Positions 34,882 to 43,225 of a DNA stretch of 64,000 bases are shown piece after piece. Under the pieces are notes generated by a model, which was not told where the DNA came from, made no database searches, and worked only from the letters and a program-made list of their open reading frames with translations. The position numbers and the translations under genes are program-made. The stretch is from positions 1 to 64,000 of the forward strand of contig CAVBWZ010000011.1 of assembly GCA_963599445.1 (NCBI GenBank), in the 5' to 3' direction. Source of the DNA: UBA9732 sp963599445. GTDB lineage: Bacteria; Spirochaetota; Spirochaetia; Sphaerochaetales; Sphaerochaetaceae. Each line of letters starts with the position of its first letter. Positions within the stretch are counted from its first letter, which is position 1.

Positions 34882-36510
34882 TTACATCATGCCACCCATG
34901 CCTGGGTTTGCAGCTGGTGCCGGCTCTGGTGCTGGGATGTCAGTGATTGCGCACTCGCTTGTAAGGATGAGCGCTGCAATGCTGGCTGCGTTCTGGAGGG
35001 CGCTTCTTGTGACCTTGACAGGATCGATGATACCTGCGGAGACCATGTTGACCCACTTGTTGCCGTTTGCATCGTAGCCAACGCCCTGCTCGCTGTTCTT
35101 GCACTTGTCGGCGATGATCGCACCGTCTTCACCTGCGTTCTCGGCGATCTGACGCATTGGCTCCTCAAGGGCTCTGCGGACGATCTTGTAGCCAATCTGC
35201 TCCTCATCTGTGAGAGCTGAGAGGTCATAGGACTCCATCTTCTTGGCTGCCTGTGCAAGGGCTACGCCACCACCAGGGATGACACCCTCTTCGATTGCCG
35301 CACGCGTTGCGTTGACAGCGTCTTCGACTCTGTGCTTGCGCTCCTTGAGCTCTACCTCCGTAGGTGCACCAACGTTGATGACCGCAACGCCGCCGGCGAG
35401 CTTTGCAAGACGCTCCTGAAGCTTCTCGCGGTCATAGTCGCTGGTTGTATCTGCAATCTGCTTCTTGATCTGGCCAATTCTGTCCTTGATGTCCTCAGCC
35501 TTGCCAAGACCGTTGATGATTGTGGTGTTCTCCTTCTCGACCTTGACGCTCTTCGCCCTACCAAGCTGTGAAAGCTCTGCGTTCTCAAGCTTCATGCCAA
35601 GCTCTTCGCTTATGACCTGACCGCCTGTGAGGATTGCAATGTCCTCGAGCATGGCCTTTCTTCTGTCACCAAAGCCAGGAGCCTTGATTGCACACACGTT
35701 GAGCGTTCCTCTGAGGGAGTTCACGACAAGTGTCGTAAGGGCTTCGCCGTCTACGTCCTCTGCAATGATGAGAAGAGGCTTGCTTGTCTGGACGACCTTC
35801 TCAAGAACAGGAAGGAGTTCCTTCATGGAGGAGATCTTCTTGTCGTAGATAAGGATGTATGGGTCGTCGAGGAGAGCCGTCATCGTCTCGCGGTTGTTTG
35901 CAAAGTAGGCCGAGATGTAGCCACGGTCGAACTGCATACCTTCGACGAAGTCCGTTGTCGTCTCGATGTTCTTGGACTCTTCAACGGTGATGACACCGTC
36001 CATTCCAACCTTCTCCATTGCGCTGGCAATCTCTTCACCAATGACTCTGTCGTTGTTTGCAGAGATGGATGCGACCTGTGCGATCTCTTCCTTCTCGCTC
36101 ACAGCCTTTGCATTGGACTTGATCTCCGTGATTGCATCGGAGACGGCCTTGTCGATACCACGCCTGATCCCCATTGGGTTGACGCCAGCGGAAACGCTCT
36201 TCATGCCTTCCTTGGTGATCGCCCAGGCAAGGACTGTAGCCGTTGTGGTTCCATCACCTGCGACATCGTTCGTCTTGGAAGCGACTTCCTTGACTAGCTG
36301 TGCACCCATATTCTCAAACGGATCTTCAAGTTCAACTTCACGTGCAACTGTGACACCGTCCTTTGTAATCATTGGAGCACCATACTTCTTGTCAAGAAGA
36401 ACGGTCCTTCCCTTTGGACCCAAAGTCGTCATAACCGCCTTTGCAATCTGTTCCACGCCGGATACCAGTGACTTTCTGGCGTCCTCACTGAATTGAAGCT
36501 GTTTTGCCAT
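34882..36510 (-). CDS. groL: Chaperonin GroEL
   Basis: A 542-residue Hsp60 of usual length: TLGPKGRTVLLDKKYGAP and DGVTVAREVELEDPFEN near the start, AGDGTTTATVLA for ATP binding, IPGGGVALAQA near the end and a Gly/Met tail (NPGMGGMM). It folds proteins in a double ring with GroES. No groS gene lies beside it, which is notable but known in spirochaetes. A promoter is seen at 36576-36604, and the terminator follows. Confidence 0.98.
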   Translation of the reverse strand: MAKQLQFSEDARKSLVSGVEQIAKAVMTTLGPKGRTVLLDKKYGAPMITKDGVTVAREVELEDPFENMGAQLVKEVASKTNDVAGDGTTTATVLAWAITKEGMKSVSAGVNPMGIRRGIDKAVSDAITEIKSNAKAVSEKEEIAQVASISANNDRVIGEEIASAMEKVGMDGVITVEESKNIETTTDFVEGMQFDRGYISAYFANNRETMTALLDDPYILIYDKKISSMKELLPVLEKVVQTSKPLLIIAEDVDGEALTTLVVNSLRGTLNVCAIKAPGFGDRRKAMLEDIAILTGGQVISEELGMKLENAELSQLGRAKSVKVEKENTTIINGLGKAEDIKDRIGQIKKQIADTTSDYDREKLQERLAKLAGGVAVINVGAPTEVELKERKHRVEDAVNATRAAIEEGVIPGGGVALAQAAKKMESYDLSALTDEEQIGYKIVRRALEEPMRQIAENAGEDGAIIADKCKNSEQGVGYDANGNKWVNMVSAGIIDPVKVTRSALQNAASIAALILTSECAITDIPAPEPAPAANPGMGGMM

Positions 36511-36575
36511 AAAATTTATCCTCTTTTTCTGCTATATGTTTCTATGTCCGGCCCGCATACCGCCGACCAATCCAA

Positions 36576-36604
36576 AAGATACAAAAGAATCTTTCAGAAA
36601 TCAA
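36576..36604 (-). promoter_or_regulatory. Possible promoter for groL
   Basis: Read leftward, TTGATT (36604-36599) and TATCTT (36581-36576) are 17 bases apart, about 66 bases before the groL ATG. No CIRCE inverted repeat is seen nearby. Confidence 0.45.
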
Positions 36605-36619
36605 GTAAACGCTGGAAAA

Positions 36620-37501
36620 CTAGAAAAGAATCGAAGCCATCCCAAAGGCGAACACCGACGCGAACACATTCGAAAGCAGGTTCACCATATCGTTGTCCAC
36701 CCAACGCACCCCCTGCACGAGCTCAAACGGCACACCATCCTTGGAATCCTGCTCCGTAAGCATTCCGGTGTCCGAATCCCTATAGCGGGCCTGGACGCAC
36801 GCACCAAGATACGAATCCACGACGCTCCCTACAAAACCCGTGAGGCATATCACACTTGCACCCATGACGCCGCCTTTCACACCAAACAGCGCAAACCAGC
36901 ATAGACCGATGATGATGGAGGAAACGAATGCAGCGACCGTTCCAAGAAGCGTAACGCCACCTGAAAGCCCCTTTGGAACCGGCGTGAAGGTCCTTATGGA
37001 CACTGGAGGATTCTTGCTGAGCCTTCCAACCTCACCTGCAAAGGTGTCGGCTGCAGCCTCGGCGATGGAAGCTCCAAACATCACAAGAGCCGGAAAGCTT
37101 CCGCAGACATACCATATCAACCCTGCAACCATTGCCATGAGGCCGTTTGCAAGGACCTGCATGAGATCCCGCCTTGAACCTTTCTTTTCAATGATTCCAA
37201 TGGAGTCCTTTCCAAAGGCCTTTGCCTGCAGACGCTTTGAGACCTTCCCTACCACATTGGCCCCAACGAAGAAAACGAGGAGAAGCAAAAGCCCTTCCAC
37301 TTGGGTCGTCCATAGGACAACAACCCCCATTATTGCTGCAGCGATGGCTCCACTTGGGTCAAGAGAACGTTTTTTCAAGGCAATGAGGGCGAAGACGACC
37401 ATCGTAGAGACCACAACAACCAAAGGAAGAGGCCAAACAAGGCCAAAGAGCCACGCATCTACATAATCTATAAGACGTCCTACTGCACCCATACGGGACA
37501 T
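36620..37501 (-). CDS. DUF92 (VTE6-like) membrane protein, possible prenyl-phosphate kinase
   Basis: A 293-residue protein with about seven membrane segments and the DUF92 signatures SIAEAAADTFAGEVGRLSK and a Gly-rich stretch, GGVTLLGTVAA. Plant VTE6, a DUF92 protein, turns phytyl phosphate into phytyl diphosphate. The gene upstream is a polyprenol/phytol-kinase-like protein, the preceding step. The ATG at 37501 is uncertain; a second in-frame ATG lies 9 bases on. The substrate in a non-photosynthetic bacterium is unknown. Confidence 0.75.
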   Translation of the reverse strand: MSRMGAVGRLIDYVDAWLFGLVWPLPLVVVVSTMVVFALIALKKRSLDPSGAIAAAIMGVVVLWTTQVEGLLLLLVFFVGANVVGKVSKRLQAKAFGKDSIGIIEKKGSRRDLMQVLANGLMAMVAGLIWYVCGSFPALVMFGASIAEAAADTFAGEVGRLSKNPPVSIRTFTPVPKGLSGGVTLLGTVAAFVSSIIIGLCWFALFGVKGGVMGASVICLTGFVGSVVDSYLGACVQARYRDSDTGMLTEQDSKDGVPFELVQGVRWVDNDMVNLLSNVFASVFAFGMASILF

Positions 37502-37538
37502 ACCATATCACAAAACGATACGACAGGAAAGGAAAGAG

Positions 37539-38276
37539 CTACATTACAGCAGCCGCAAGGTATATTGCAAGCGGAACCGTCACATTGTCCAAGCCTGACG
37601 GAGTATAAGCCTCTGCAAAGGTGGAGACCAAGGCGGCAAGGAACCCAAATCCAAGGGTGCGCCCAAAACCAGAACCTCCAAATAGGACGTTAAGAAGAAT
37701 GAAGGAGACGAGCACCACCAGGAACATCGTCAAGGAACCCTCAACGGTCTTGTGGCTGCGCTTTGAAGCCCCCTCTCCCTTGTCCTCACTTCCAGAAGAA
37801 CAAAGACGGTGTTTCCCAAACCTCATCCCAACAAGTGCTGCAAGCCCATCCCCATAGCCCATTCCAATCAGGGCGCAACCAACGCACAACCTATCTCCAA
37901 AGCCAAAGTCCGCAAGAACTATGAGCAGCACGACCGACAACGGGTAGTAGACCATTCCCCAGTTCCTTTTCGAGGAAGACTGTGCAAAAAGAGAGCCCAT
38001 GGCCCCCGTAACGTTCATTACGGCATTGACAGCAGCAAAGGCACATAGCCCAACGATGGCCCAAAACGAACGTTCGAATACGAAATAATAGATGAAAAAC
38101 CAATTGGAGACACCAATGTGCACAATCTTCCTTGCAATCTCAGGATAAACCAAACCGCTCCTCGCCTCCAAACGACGGGAGCGGCTTCTTCCAATGCGGA
38201 CCACAAGCAAAGCAAGCAGTCCGCATACACCAATGAGACATACAGAGAGGACTATGCCAAGAGCATCACCATGCAC
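37539..38276 (-). CDS. Dolichol/phytol-kinase-like membrane protein
   Basis: A 245-residue protein with about six membrane segments. EIARKIVHIGVSNWFF (near residue 60) and GMGYGDGLAALVGMRFGKH (near residue 140) are the conserved blocks of the CTP-dependent polyprenol kinase / phosphatidate cytidylyltransferase-like superfamily. It would phosphorylate an isoprenoid alcohol. I start at the GTG at 38276, where GGAGG lies 7 bases upstream inside the DUF2207 gene; an ATG at 38336 is possible but overlaps more. It is followed 37 bases on by the DUF92 gene. Confidence 0.75.
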   Translation of the reverse strand: MHGDALGIVLSVCLIGVCGLLALLVVRIGRSRSRRLEARSGLVYPEIARKIVHIGVSNWFFIYYFVFERSFWAIVGLCAFAAVNAVMNVTGAMGSLFAQSSSKRNWGMVYYPLSVVLLIVLADFGFGDRLCVGCALIGMGYGDGLAALVGMRFGKHRLCSSGSEDKGEGASKRSHKTVEGSLTMFLVVLVSFILLNVLFGGSGFGRTLGFGFLAALVSTFAEAYTPSGLDNVTVPLAIYLAAAVM

Positions 38277-40191
38277 GGCCTCCGCCTCCTCCAAATCCGC
38301 CACCGGAGAAGCCACCGCCGCCAAAACTGCTGCCACCTACATGCGCACCAGGATTGGACGAGCTGGAGGTCTTTGGAATCGCAGCGACAGGGACGACGCG
38401 CGACATGCGGGAAGCCATCCTTGAGAAATAGTACACATCAAAGGCCGTAGGTCCGTTGTACCAAGTTGCAGGAGGAATCGAGATTCCCTTGAACTTGTCC
38501 GCCCAGGTGTTCTCAAGGCCAAGGACGACCGCATAGCCCAGCACATGGTAGTAGACCATTGGATCCTCGTCTATGAGCATCCTCAGCACGGACATCTCGA
38601 CCTTGTCTATGAACTCCCTGTATCCCAGGACCTGTTCGAGCATCCTGTTCCCGTAGGCGCTTCGCTTTGGCATGATTGCAGAGAGGAACGAAATCATAGT
38701 CGAGCACAGCACCGACACAATGGCCTGCACCACGCCCGGCGTCCCATACCTGGCCATGCCCTCCACGGCAAGGATCCCAAACATGCAGACCGATGGCACT
38801 GCACACAGCAGGACAGGAAACACATTGGACTTCCTAAGGTACCACTTCCTGAAAAGCAGGAAGAATGCAGTGGTGTTCGCAACAGGAAGCAGGAACGCCG
38901 CTATGAAGCTTCCAAACGCCACATCCCTTGGGAACTCCATGAGCGAAAGCCTACAGAAGAACAGCATCATTGGAATGATTGCAACGAATCCAAAGATTGC
39001 AGAAAGGACCTCGCTCTTGGTCTCCGCCAAACGCCTGTCCTTTCTGAAATAGCCAATGACCTTTCCTTTTGCAGATGTCATGCACTCATAGAAATTGTTC
39101 TTTTCAAGGTCCTTGAAATCTATTGTGCCACCCACTTCGCAGCCTTTGAAGAAGCCGTTGAAAAGCTGCACTTCAAGGGACGGGACGTCCGTTCCGGTCT
39201 CTATGGCATACTGCTCTATGTCCTTGAGCTTCGTGAACGTGAACTTGTCGGTCTTCTCCTCTGTTATTGAAAGAAGACCCTTGTCCGCCCAATAGAAGAG
39301 CATGGATATGATGTCCTTGTCGTCCGCTGTCTTGTCTGCAAGATAACCTACAAGTAGCGGAGAAAGACCATCAGGAGCCTCGAACCTTGCCGATACAATT
39401 GGAACAGAATCCCTTCCATAGAGCATCCACACTGCTGCCGCCAGGATAAGAAGCAGCACTGAGAACACAGGATTGAGAACGGCAAAGACATCCCTGAAAT
39501 CCCAAGGCTGACGTGCATCCTTGTACCATCCGTCAGGAAGTTGGACCCTTAGAGTCAACGCTTCGTATGGTGCAAACGAAGATGCGCTGCCGCTTATCAC
39601 GGCAGAGCCGTCGCTTTGCATTTCAATGCGGTATGTCACCCCTGACGAAGAGGTTGAGCCATAGCCACCCCGTGTGAACCACACGTTCCCTTTCAGGATC
39701 GACGAAAGGTCATAGCCTTCCACATAAGGAATGCTTATGGAGAACGTCACATTTCCAACTGGGCATTCCCAACCAGCACCAAGAATGTTGAAGTAGAACT
39801 CGTCGTAACCGTCGTTGGCATCGGCATAGAGGTCGTAGTCGTATGAGATTTCGTATGTCTTGTGACCATAGACCGTCGTGTCCTCCGAGCCGATGCGCAT
39901 GACAAGGTATCCGCTTGAGCGCTCCGTTTCGTATGGGTCGGAGCAGCTCAGGTGCGTTATGCGGGCCTCCACCCCGTTGTAGTCCGTGTAATCGTATGGG
40001 ATTTCGCGGTAGATGCCGTGGCGAGGGTTCTGGAAGTTGAACTGCAGGGATTCCTGTACGGAGTGCACTGCATTGTTCCCAACCTCTACGTCCACGTTGT
40101 AGTTCTCTATATAGTAGTCCGTTGCAAACGCACCTGCGCACATGGCAACGGACACAATGAGAACGAAAACTAAGGAAATAGTCTTCTTCAT
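38266..40191 (-). CDS. DUF2207 membrane protein
   Basis: A 641-residue protein: signal peptide (to residue 23), an outside N-terminal DUF2207 domain (YYIENYNVDVEVGNNAVH) to about residue 235, a membrane segment, a cytoplasmic part and two or three further segments, and a Gly-rich end (SSFGGGGFSGGGFGGGGG). It follows lemA by 3 bases. LemA/DUF2207 neighbours are common, but the joint function is unknown. Its end overlaps the next gene. Confidence 0.85.
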   Translation of the reverse strand: MKKTISLVFVLIVSVAMCAGAFATDYYIENYNVDVEVGNNAVHSVQESLQFNFQNPRHGIYREIPYDYTDYNGVEARITHLSCSDPYETERSSGYLVMRIGSEDTTVYGHKTYEISYDYDLYADANDGYDEFYFNILGAGWECPVGNVTFSISIPYVEGYDLSSILKGNVWFTRGGYGSTSSSGVTYRIEMQSDGSAVISGSASSFAPYEALTLRVQLPDGWYKDARQPWDFRDVFAVLNPVFSVLLLILAAAVWMLYGRDSVPIVSARFEAPDGLSPLLVGYLADKTADDKDIISMLFYWADKGLLSITEEKTDKFTFTKLKDIEQYAIETGTDVPSLEVQLFNGFFKGCEVGGTIDFKDLEKNNFYECMTSAKGKVIGYFRKDRRLAETKSEVLSAIFGFVAIIPMMLFFCRLSLMEFPRDVAFGSFIAAFLLPVANTTAFFLLFRKWYLRKSNVFPVLLCAVPSVCMFGILAVEGMARYGTPGVVQAIVSVLCSTMISFLSAIMPKRSAYGNRMLEQVLGYREFIDKVEMSVLRMLIDEDPMVYYHVLGYAVVLGLENTWADKFKGISIPPATWYNGPTAFDVYYFSRMASRMSRVVPVAAIPKTSSSSNPGAHVGGSSFGGGGFSGGGFGGGGGRAW

Positions 40192-40194
40192 GTA

Positions 40195-40749
40195 TTAGAA
40201 CTGGACCTTCACGTTCTGTCTTTCGGCTTCTGCAACCTCAAGATAGGCCATCTTCTTGAACTTTGAGCCAAACAATCCAACGATGAGGGACGTTGGGAAC
40301 GTCTCTATAGTGGTGTTGAACGTCTTGACCACAGCGTTGTAGTACTTCCTTGCCTGAAGGATGTCCTTCTCAAGTGCGGAAAGCTGCTTCTGAAGGTCCA
40401 TGAAGTTGGTGTTGGCCTTGAGCTCAGGATATGCCTCTGAAAGTGCGAACAGGCTCTTGAGCGTTCCTGCGAATGCGTTGTCGGCCTTGTCCTTCTCCTC
40501 TATGCTACCGGCGTTCATGGCCTTGTTGCGAGCCTCGATGACCGCAGTGAGAGTCTTCTGCTCGTGTCCTGCATAGCCCTTGACGGTCTCCACCAGATTT
40601 GGAACGAGATCGTATCTCTGCTTGAGGTGTGCATCAATCTGAGCATATGCCTCCTCTCCCTGGTTCTTGAGTCTCACACACTTGTTGTATGCGGACATGA
40701 TAAGCAAAAGCAGTACGACAACAACTGCAATGATGATGAAAGCTGTCAT
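40195..40749 (-). CDS. lemA: LemA family protein
   Basis: A 184-residue protein with one N-terminal membrane segment (FIIIAVVVVLLLLIM) and the LemA helical domain: YNKCVRLKNQGEEAYAQID, LKQRYDLVPNLVETVKGYA, AYPELKANTNFMDLQKQL and ARKYYNAVVKTFNTTIETFP. The helical bundle lies outside the cytoplasm in known members. It is the first gene of the lemA-DUF2207 unit. No biochemical role is settled. Confidence 0.93.
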   Translation of the reverse strand: MTAFIIIAVVVVLLLLIMSAYNKCVRLKNQGEEAYAQIDAHLKQRYDLVPNLVETVKGYAGHEQKTLTAVIEARNKAMNAGSIEEKDKADNAFAGTLKSLFALSEAYPELKANTNFMDLQKQLSALEKDILQARKYYNAVVKTFNTTIETFPTSLIVGLFGSKFKKMAYLEVAEAERQNVKVQF

Positions 40750-40805
40750 TTTTCAACCCTCCAAATTAATTTACCCTATTCGTATATCTTACATACCTAC
40801 GAGCA

Positions 40806-40848
40806 GATGCTTGCGAAAAAAATCTTCATACTTTTTTCGCAAGCAGCT
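40806..40848 (-). other. Long hairpin spanning the pgi stop codon
   Basis: GCTTGCGAAAAAA and TTTTTTCGCAAGC are exact complements around a 9-base loop (about 40809-40845), and flanks add a few pairs. The left arm on the minus strand is the end of pgi (codons for LLAKK). There is no U-run after it, so it is a weak terminator candidate, but it can protect the 3' end or slow ribosome release. Confidence 0.5.
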
Positions 40849-42433
40849 GCGAGTACTTTATTAGATTTCCATCCCCTTCGCACCCTGCCAACACCTTCTT
40901 GGCAAGGATCTTTCCAAGCTGGACGCCTTCCTGGTCAAAGCTGTTTATGTTCCACACGAAACCCTGGAACATGACCTTGTTCTCGAAGTGGGCCAGTATG
41001 GAGCCAAGTGCAAACGGAGTAAGCCTGTCCGCAACCAGAACGCTCGATGGTCTGTTGCCGTCGAACGCCTTGTTTGGATTCTCCTCGTCGTCCTTTCCGC
41101 AGGCGAACGCCACCATCTGGGCCACAAGGTTGGCATTGAGCTTTTCGTGGCTCGTGGAGCCGCCGCTTACGCTGTCAAGGGAGCCCTGAGCCTCACGGAA
41201 CCCTATGAACTGCATTGGAACTATGTCCGTACCCTGATGCAGCAGCTGATAGAACGAATGCTGACCGTTCGTTCCCGGCTCCCCAAAGATTACAGGACCC
41301 GTCTTGTACGAAAGCCTCTCTCCGTTTCTGTTCACATGCTTTCCGTTGGACTCCATGTCAAGCTGCTGCAGGTGGGCTGGGATTCTGTACAGTTCCTGGC
41401 TGTAGGGCAGCACCGCACTGTATGGATAACCAAACACGTTCCTAAGATATATTCCAATCATGGCATCCATGAGCACGCCGTTCTTCCTCACGCTGGGCTC
41501 CAACACCGCGACGTCCTCTGCATGGGCTCCGTCGAGCAGCTGCCTGAACACGTCGAATCCATACACCAACGAAAGCACCACGCCACCCACGGCACTCGTG
41601 GATGAATACCTACCGCCAATGTAGTCGTCCATGTAGAAGGCGGCCAGAATACTGGAGTCGCTTGCCAATGGGCTCGTGTTGCTCGTAACGGCCACTACAT
41701 GCTTTTCGGGAACAAGACCCTCTATGCCGCTGTCCCTCATGACCTTGAATACAAGGTCTCTGTTTGCAAGGGTCTCCTGCGTGGTTCCGCTCTTGGAGAC
41801 GAGTATGAAGAGGGTCCTTTCAAGATCAAGCCCTTCCATTACGTTTGCAGCATCGTCAGGGTCCACATTTGAAAGGAACCTGGCATTGAGCTTCTTGGTG
41901 CAGCCGTCCTTCTCTCCAATGAGATTGAGGGCGTAGCACAGTGCCCTTGGCCCCAAATCAGAGCCGCCTATGCCAATCTGGACCACCGTTGTTATTTCCT
42001 TTCCGGTCGATCCCTTTATCTCTCCGCTACGGACCTTGTCGGAGAAATCCTTTATGCGAGAAAGTTCGTTCTCATAGAAGGCACCCTTCTCCACACCATC
42101 GGCCATTACGGAGACGCCTTCGAGTACGCGTCCTCTTGTCAGCTGGTGCAGCACCAACCTTTTCTCTCCAACGTTCATCACTTCGCCTGACAGCAATGCC
42201 TTGTATTTTCCAATCAGCTGCTGCTCGTCTGCAAGAGCCTGGAGAGCATCCAATATGTCGTCATCCACAGGCAGGGATGCGTAGTTGAACGAAAGCGACC
42301 CTGCTTCGTCTATGGTAGAATTCTCTATTCTGTTTGGAGTAAGTCCCTTTCTGACATCAAAGGGCTTGCATTTCAAAAGCCTTTCATAGGCCTTGGTCCT
42401 ATCCATGTCAATGTACTTCAAAGAGCAATCCAT
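40826..42433 (-). CDS. pgi: Glucose-6-phosphate isomerase
   Basis: A 535-residue enzyme with GIGGSDLGPRALCYAL, GGRYSSTSAVGGVV and GQHSFYQLLHQGTDIVP, the sugar-phosphate and catalytic blocks of the large PGI family. It links glucose 6-phosphate and fructose 6-phosphate and so also supplies precursors for nucleotide sugars. The ATG at 42433 has AAGGAG 7 bases upstream; the longer frame has no support. A hairpin covers its stop codon. Confidence 0.97.
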   Translation of the reverse strand: MDCSLKYIDMDRTKAYERLLKCKPFDVRKGLTPNRIENSTIDEAGSLSFNYASLPVDDDILDALQALADEQQLIGKYKALLSGEVMNVGEKRLVLHQLTRGRVLEGVSVMADGVEKGAFYENELSRIKDFSDKVRSGEIKGSTGKEITTVVQIGIGGSDLGPRALCYALNLIGEKDGCTKKLNARFLSNVDPDDAANVMEGLDLERTLFILVSKSGTTQETLANRDLVFKVMRDSGIEGLVPEKHVVAVTSNTSPLASDSSILAAFYMDDYIGGRYSSTSAVGGVVLSLVYGFDVFRQLLDGAHAEDVAVLEPSVRKNGVLMDAMIGIYLRNVFGYPYSAVLPYSQELYRIPAHLQQLDMESNGKHVNRNGERLSYKTGPVIFGEPGTNGQHSFYQLLHQGTDIVPMQFIGFREAQGSLDSVSGGSTSHEKLNANLVAQMVAFACGKDDEENPNKAFDGNRPSSVLVADRLTPFALGSILAHFENKVMFQGFVWNINSFDQEGVQLGKILAKKVLAGCEGDGNLIKYSQLLAKKV

Positions 42434-42555
42434 CAACGTCTCCTTACGCGACACTAAGCCACTATAGGGATTATACCCTCCAACAACGCAATGCACAAGG
42501 ACATCGGTTTTGGGTATGTACCAAATGAGAATGTTGTGATGCAGGCGTAAGCGAA

Positions 42556-43026
42556 TCAGTCGTCGGACTCGGGAATCCTTGTCTTGAAGCTCTCAAGCAG
42601 GTCTTCGCGGGTGTAGCCCTCACGAAGGAGGACAAGTATGGTGTCGTCGCCTGCGAGGGTACCAAGGATTTCAGGAAGGCACAGGGTTTCGAGCGCGAAC
42701 GCCACCCCCGTTGCGTGGCCCGTCCTGGTCTTGATGACGCCAACGTTGCCGCTGAACTCTATTGACACGACTCCGCGGCGCACGTCCTGGATGTAGCTCT
42801 TCTCGGACTCGGCTACAAGGTCGTTCTCAGGCAGCGAGTAGTAGTAGCCGCTCCATCCGTCCGATATCTTGCCAACCTTGAGTGTCTTGAGATCCCTTGA
42901 AAGGGTGGCCTGCGTCACGTTGTAGCCCTCTTCCTTGAGAAGGTTCAGAAGAGTGTCCTGATTGTCTATGCGGTTCTTCTTGATGAGATCCTTTATGGCG
43001 GAAAGTCTGTTGTATCTCTGTTTCAT
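42556..43026 (-). CDS. argR: Arginine repressor-type regulator
   Basis: A 156-residue ArgR: an N-terminal winged helix (NVTQATLSRDLKTLKV) and a C-terminal hexamer/arginine-binding domain with AGDDTILVLLRE. It controls arginine metabolism in most bacteria. The ATG at 43026 gives the usual size; a longer frame to 43104 would add 26 residues. It lies alone between pgi and the dehydratase, both in the same direction. No arginine gene is in the window. Confidence 0.9.
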   Translation of the reverse strand: MKQRYNRLSAIKDLIKKNRIDNQDTLLNLLKEEGYNVTQATLSRDLKTLKVGKISDGWSGYYYSLPENDLVAESEKSYIQDVRRGVVSIEFSGNVGVIKTRTGHATGVAFALETLCLPEILGTLAGDDTILVLLREGYTREDLLESFKTRIPESDD

Positions 43027-43225
43027 TTCATGCACATCCTTTTGTTTTTCCACAAGGCTCAAGTAACGTTGCATCTTCATTCCTCGCATGAAATGCATAA
43101 ACAAAGCCTTAGTGTTTGACCGCTAACAACCATACACCAACGCATTACAAGATGCAACATTTACTTGCAGTTTTTTGCATGAATATTCAATGTTCTTTTC
43201 ACTCCGCTTCCGCTCTTTTCCTATT

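Noticed and set aside
43163..43200. ARG box upstream of argR (TGCATGAATATTCAATG)
   Set aside because: The dyad TGAATATTCA lacks the spacing of a normal ARG box and only one copy is present.
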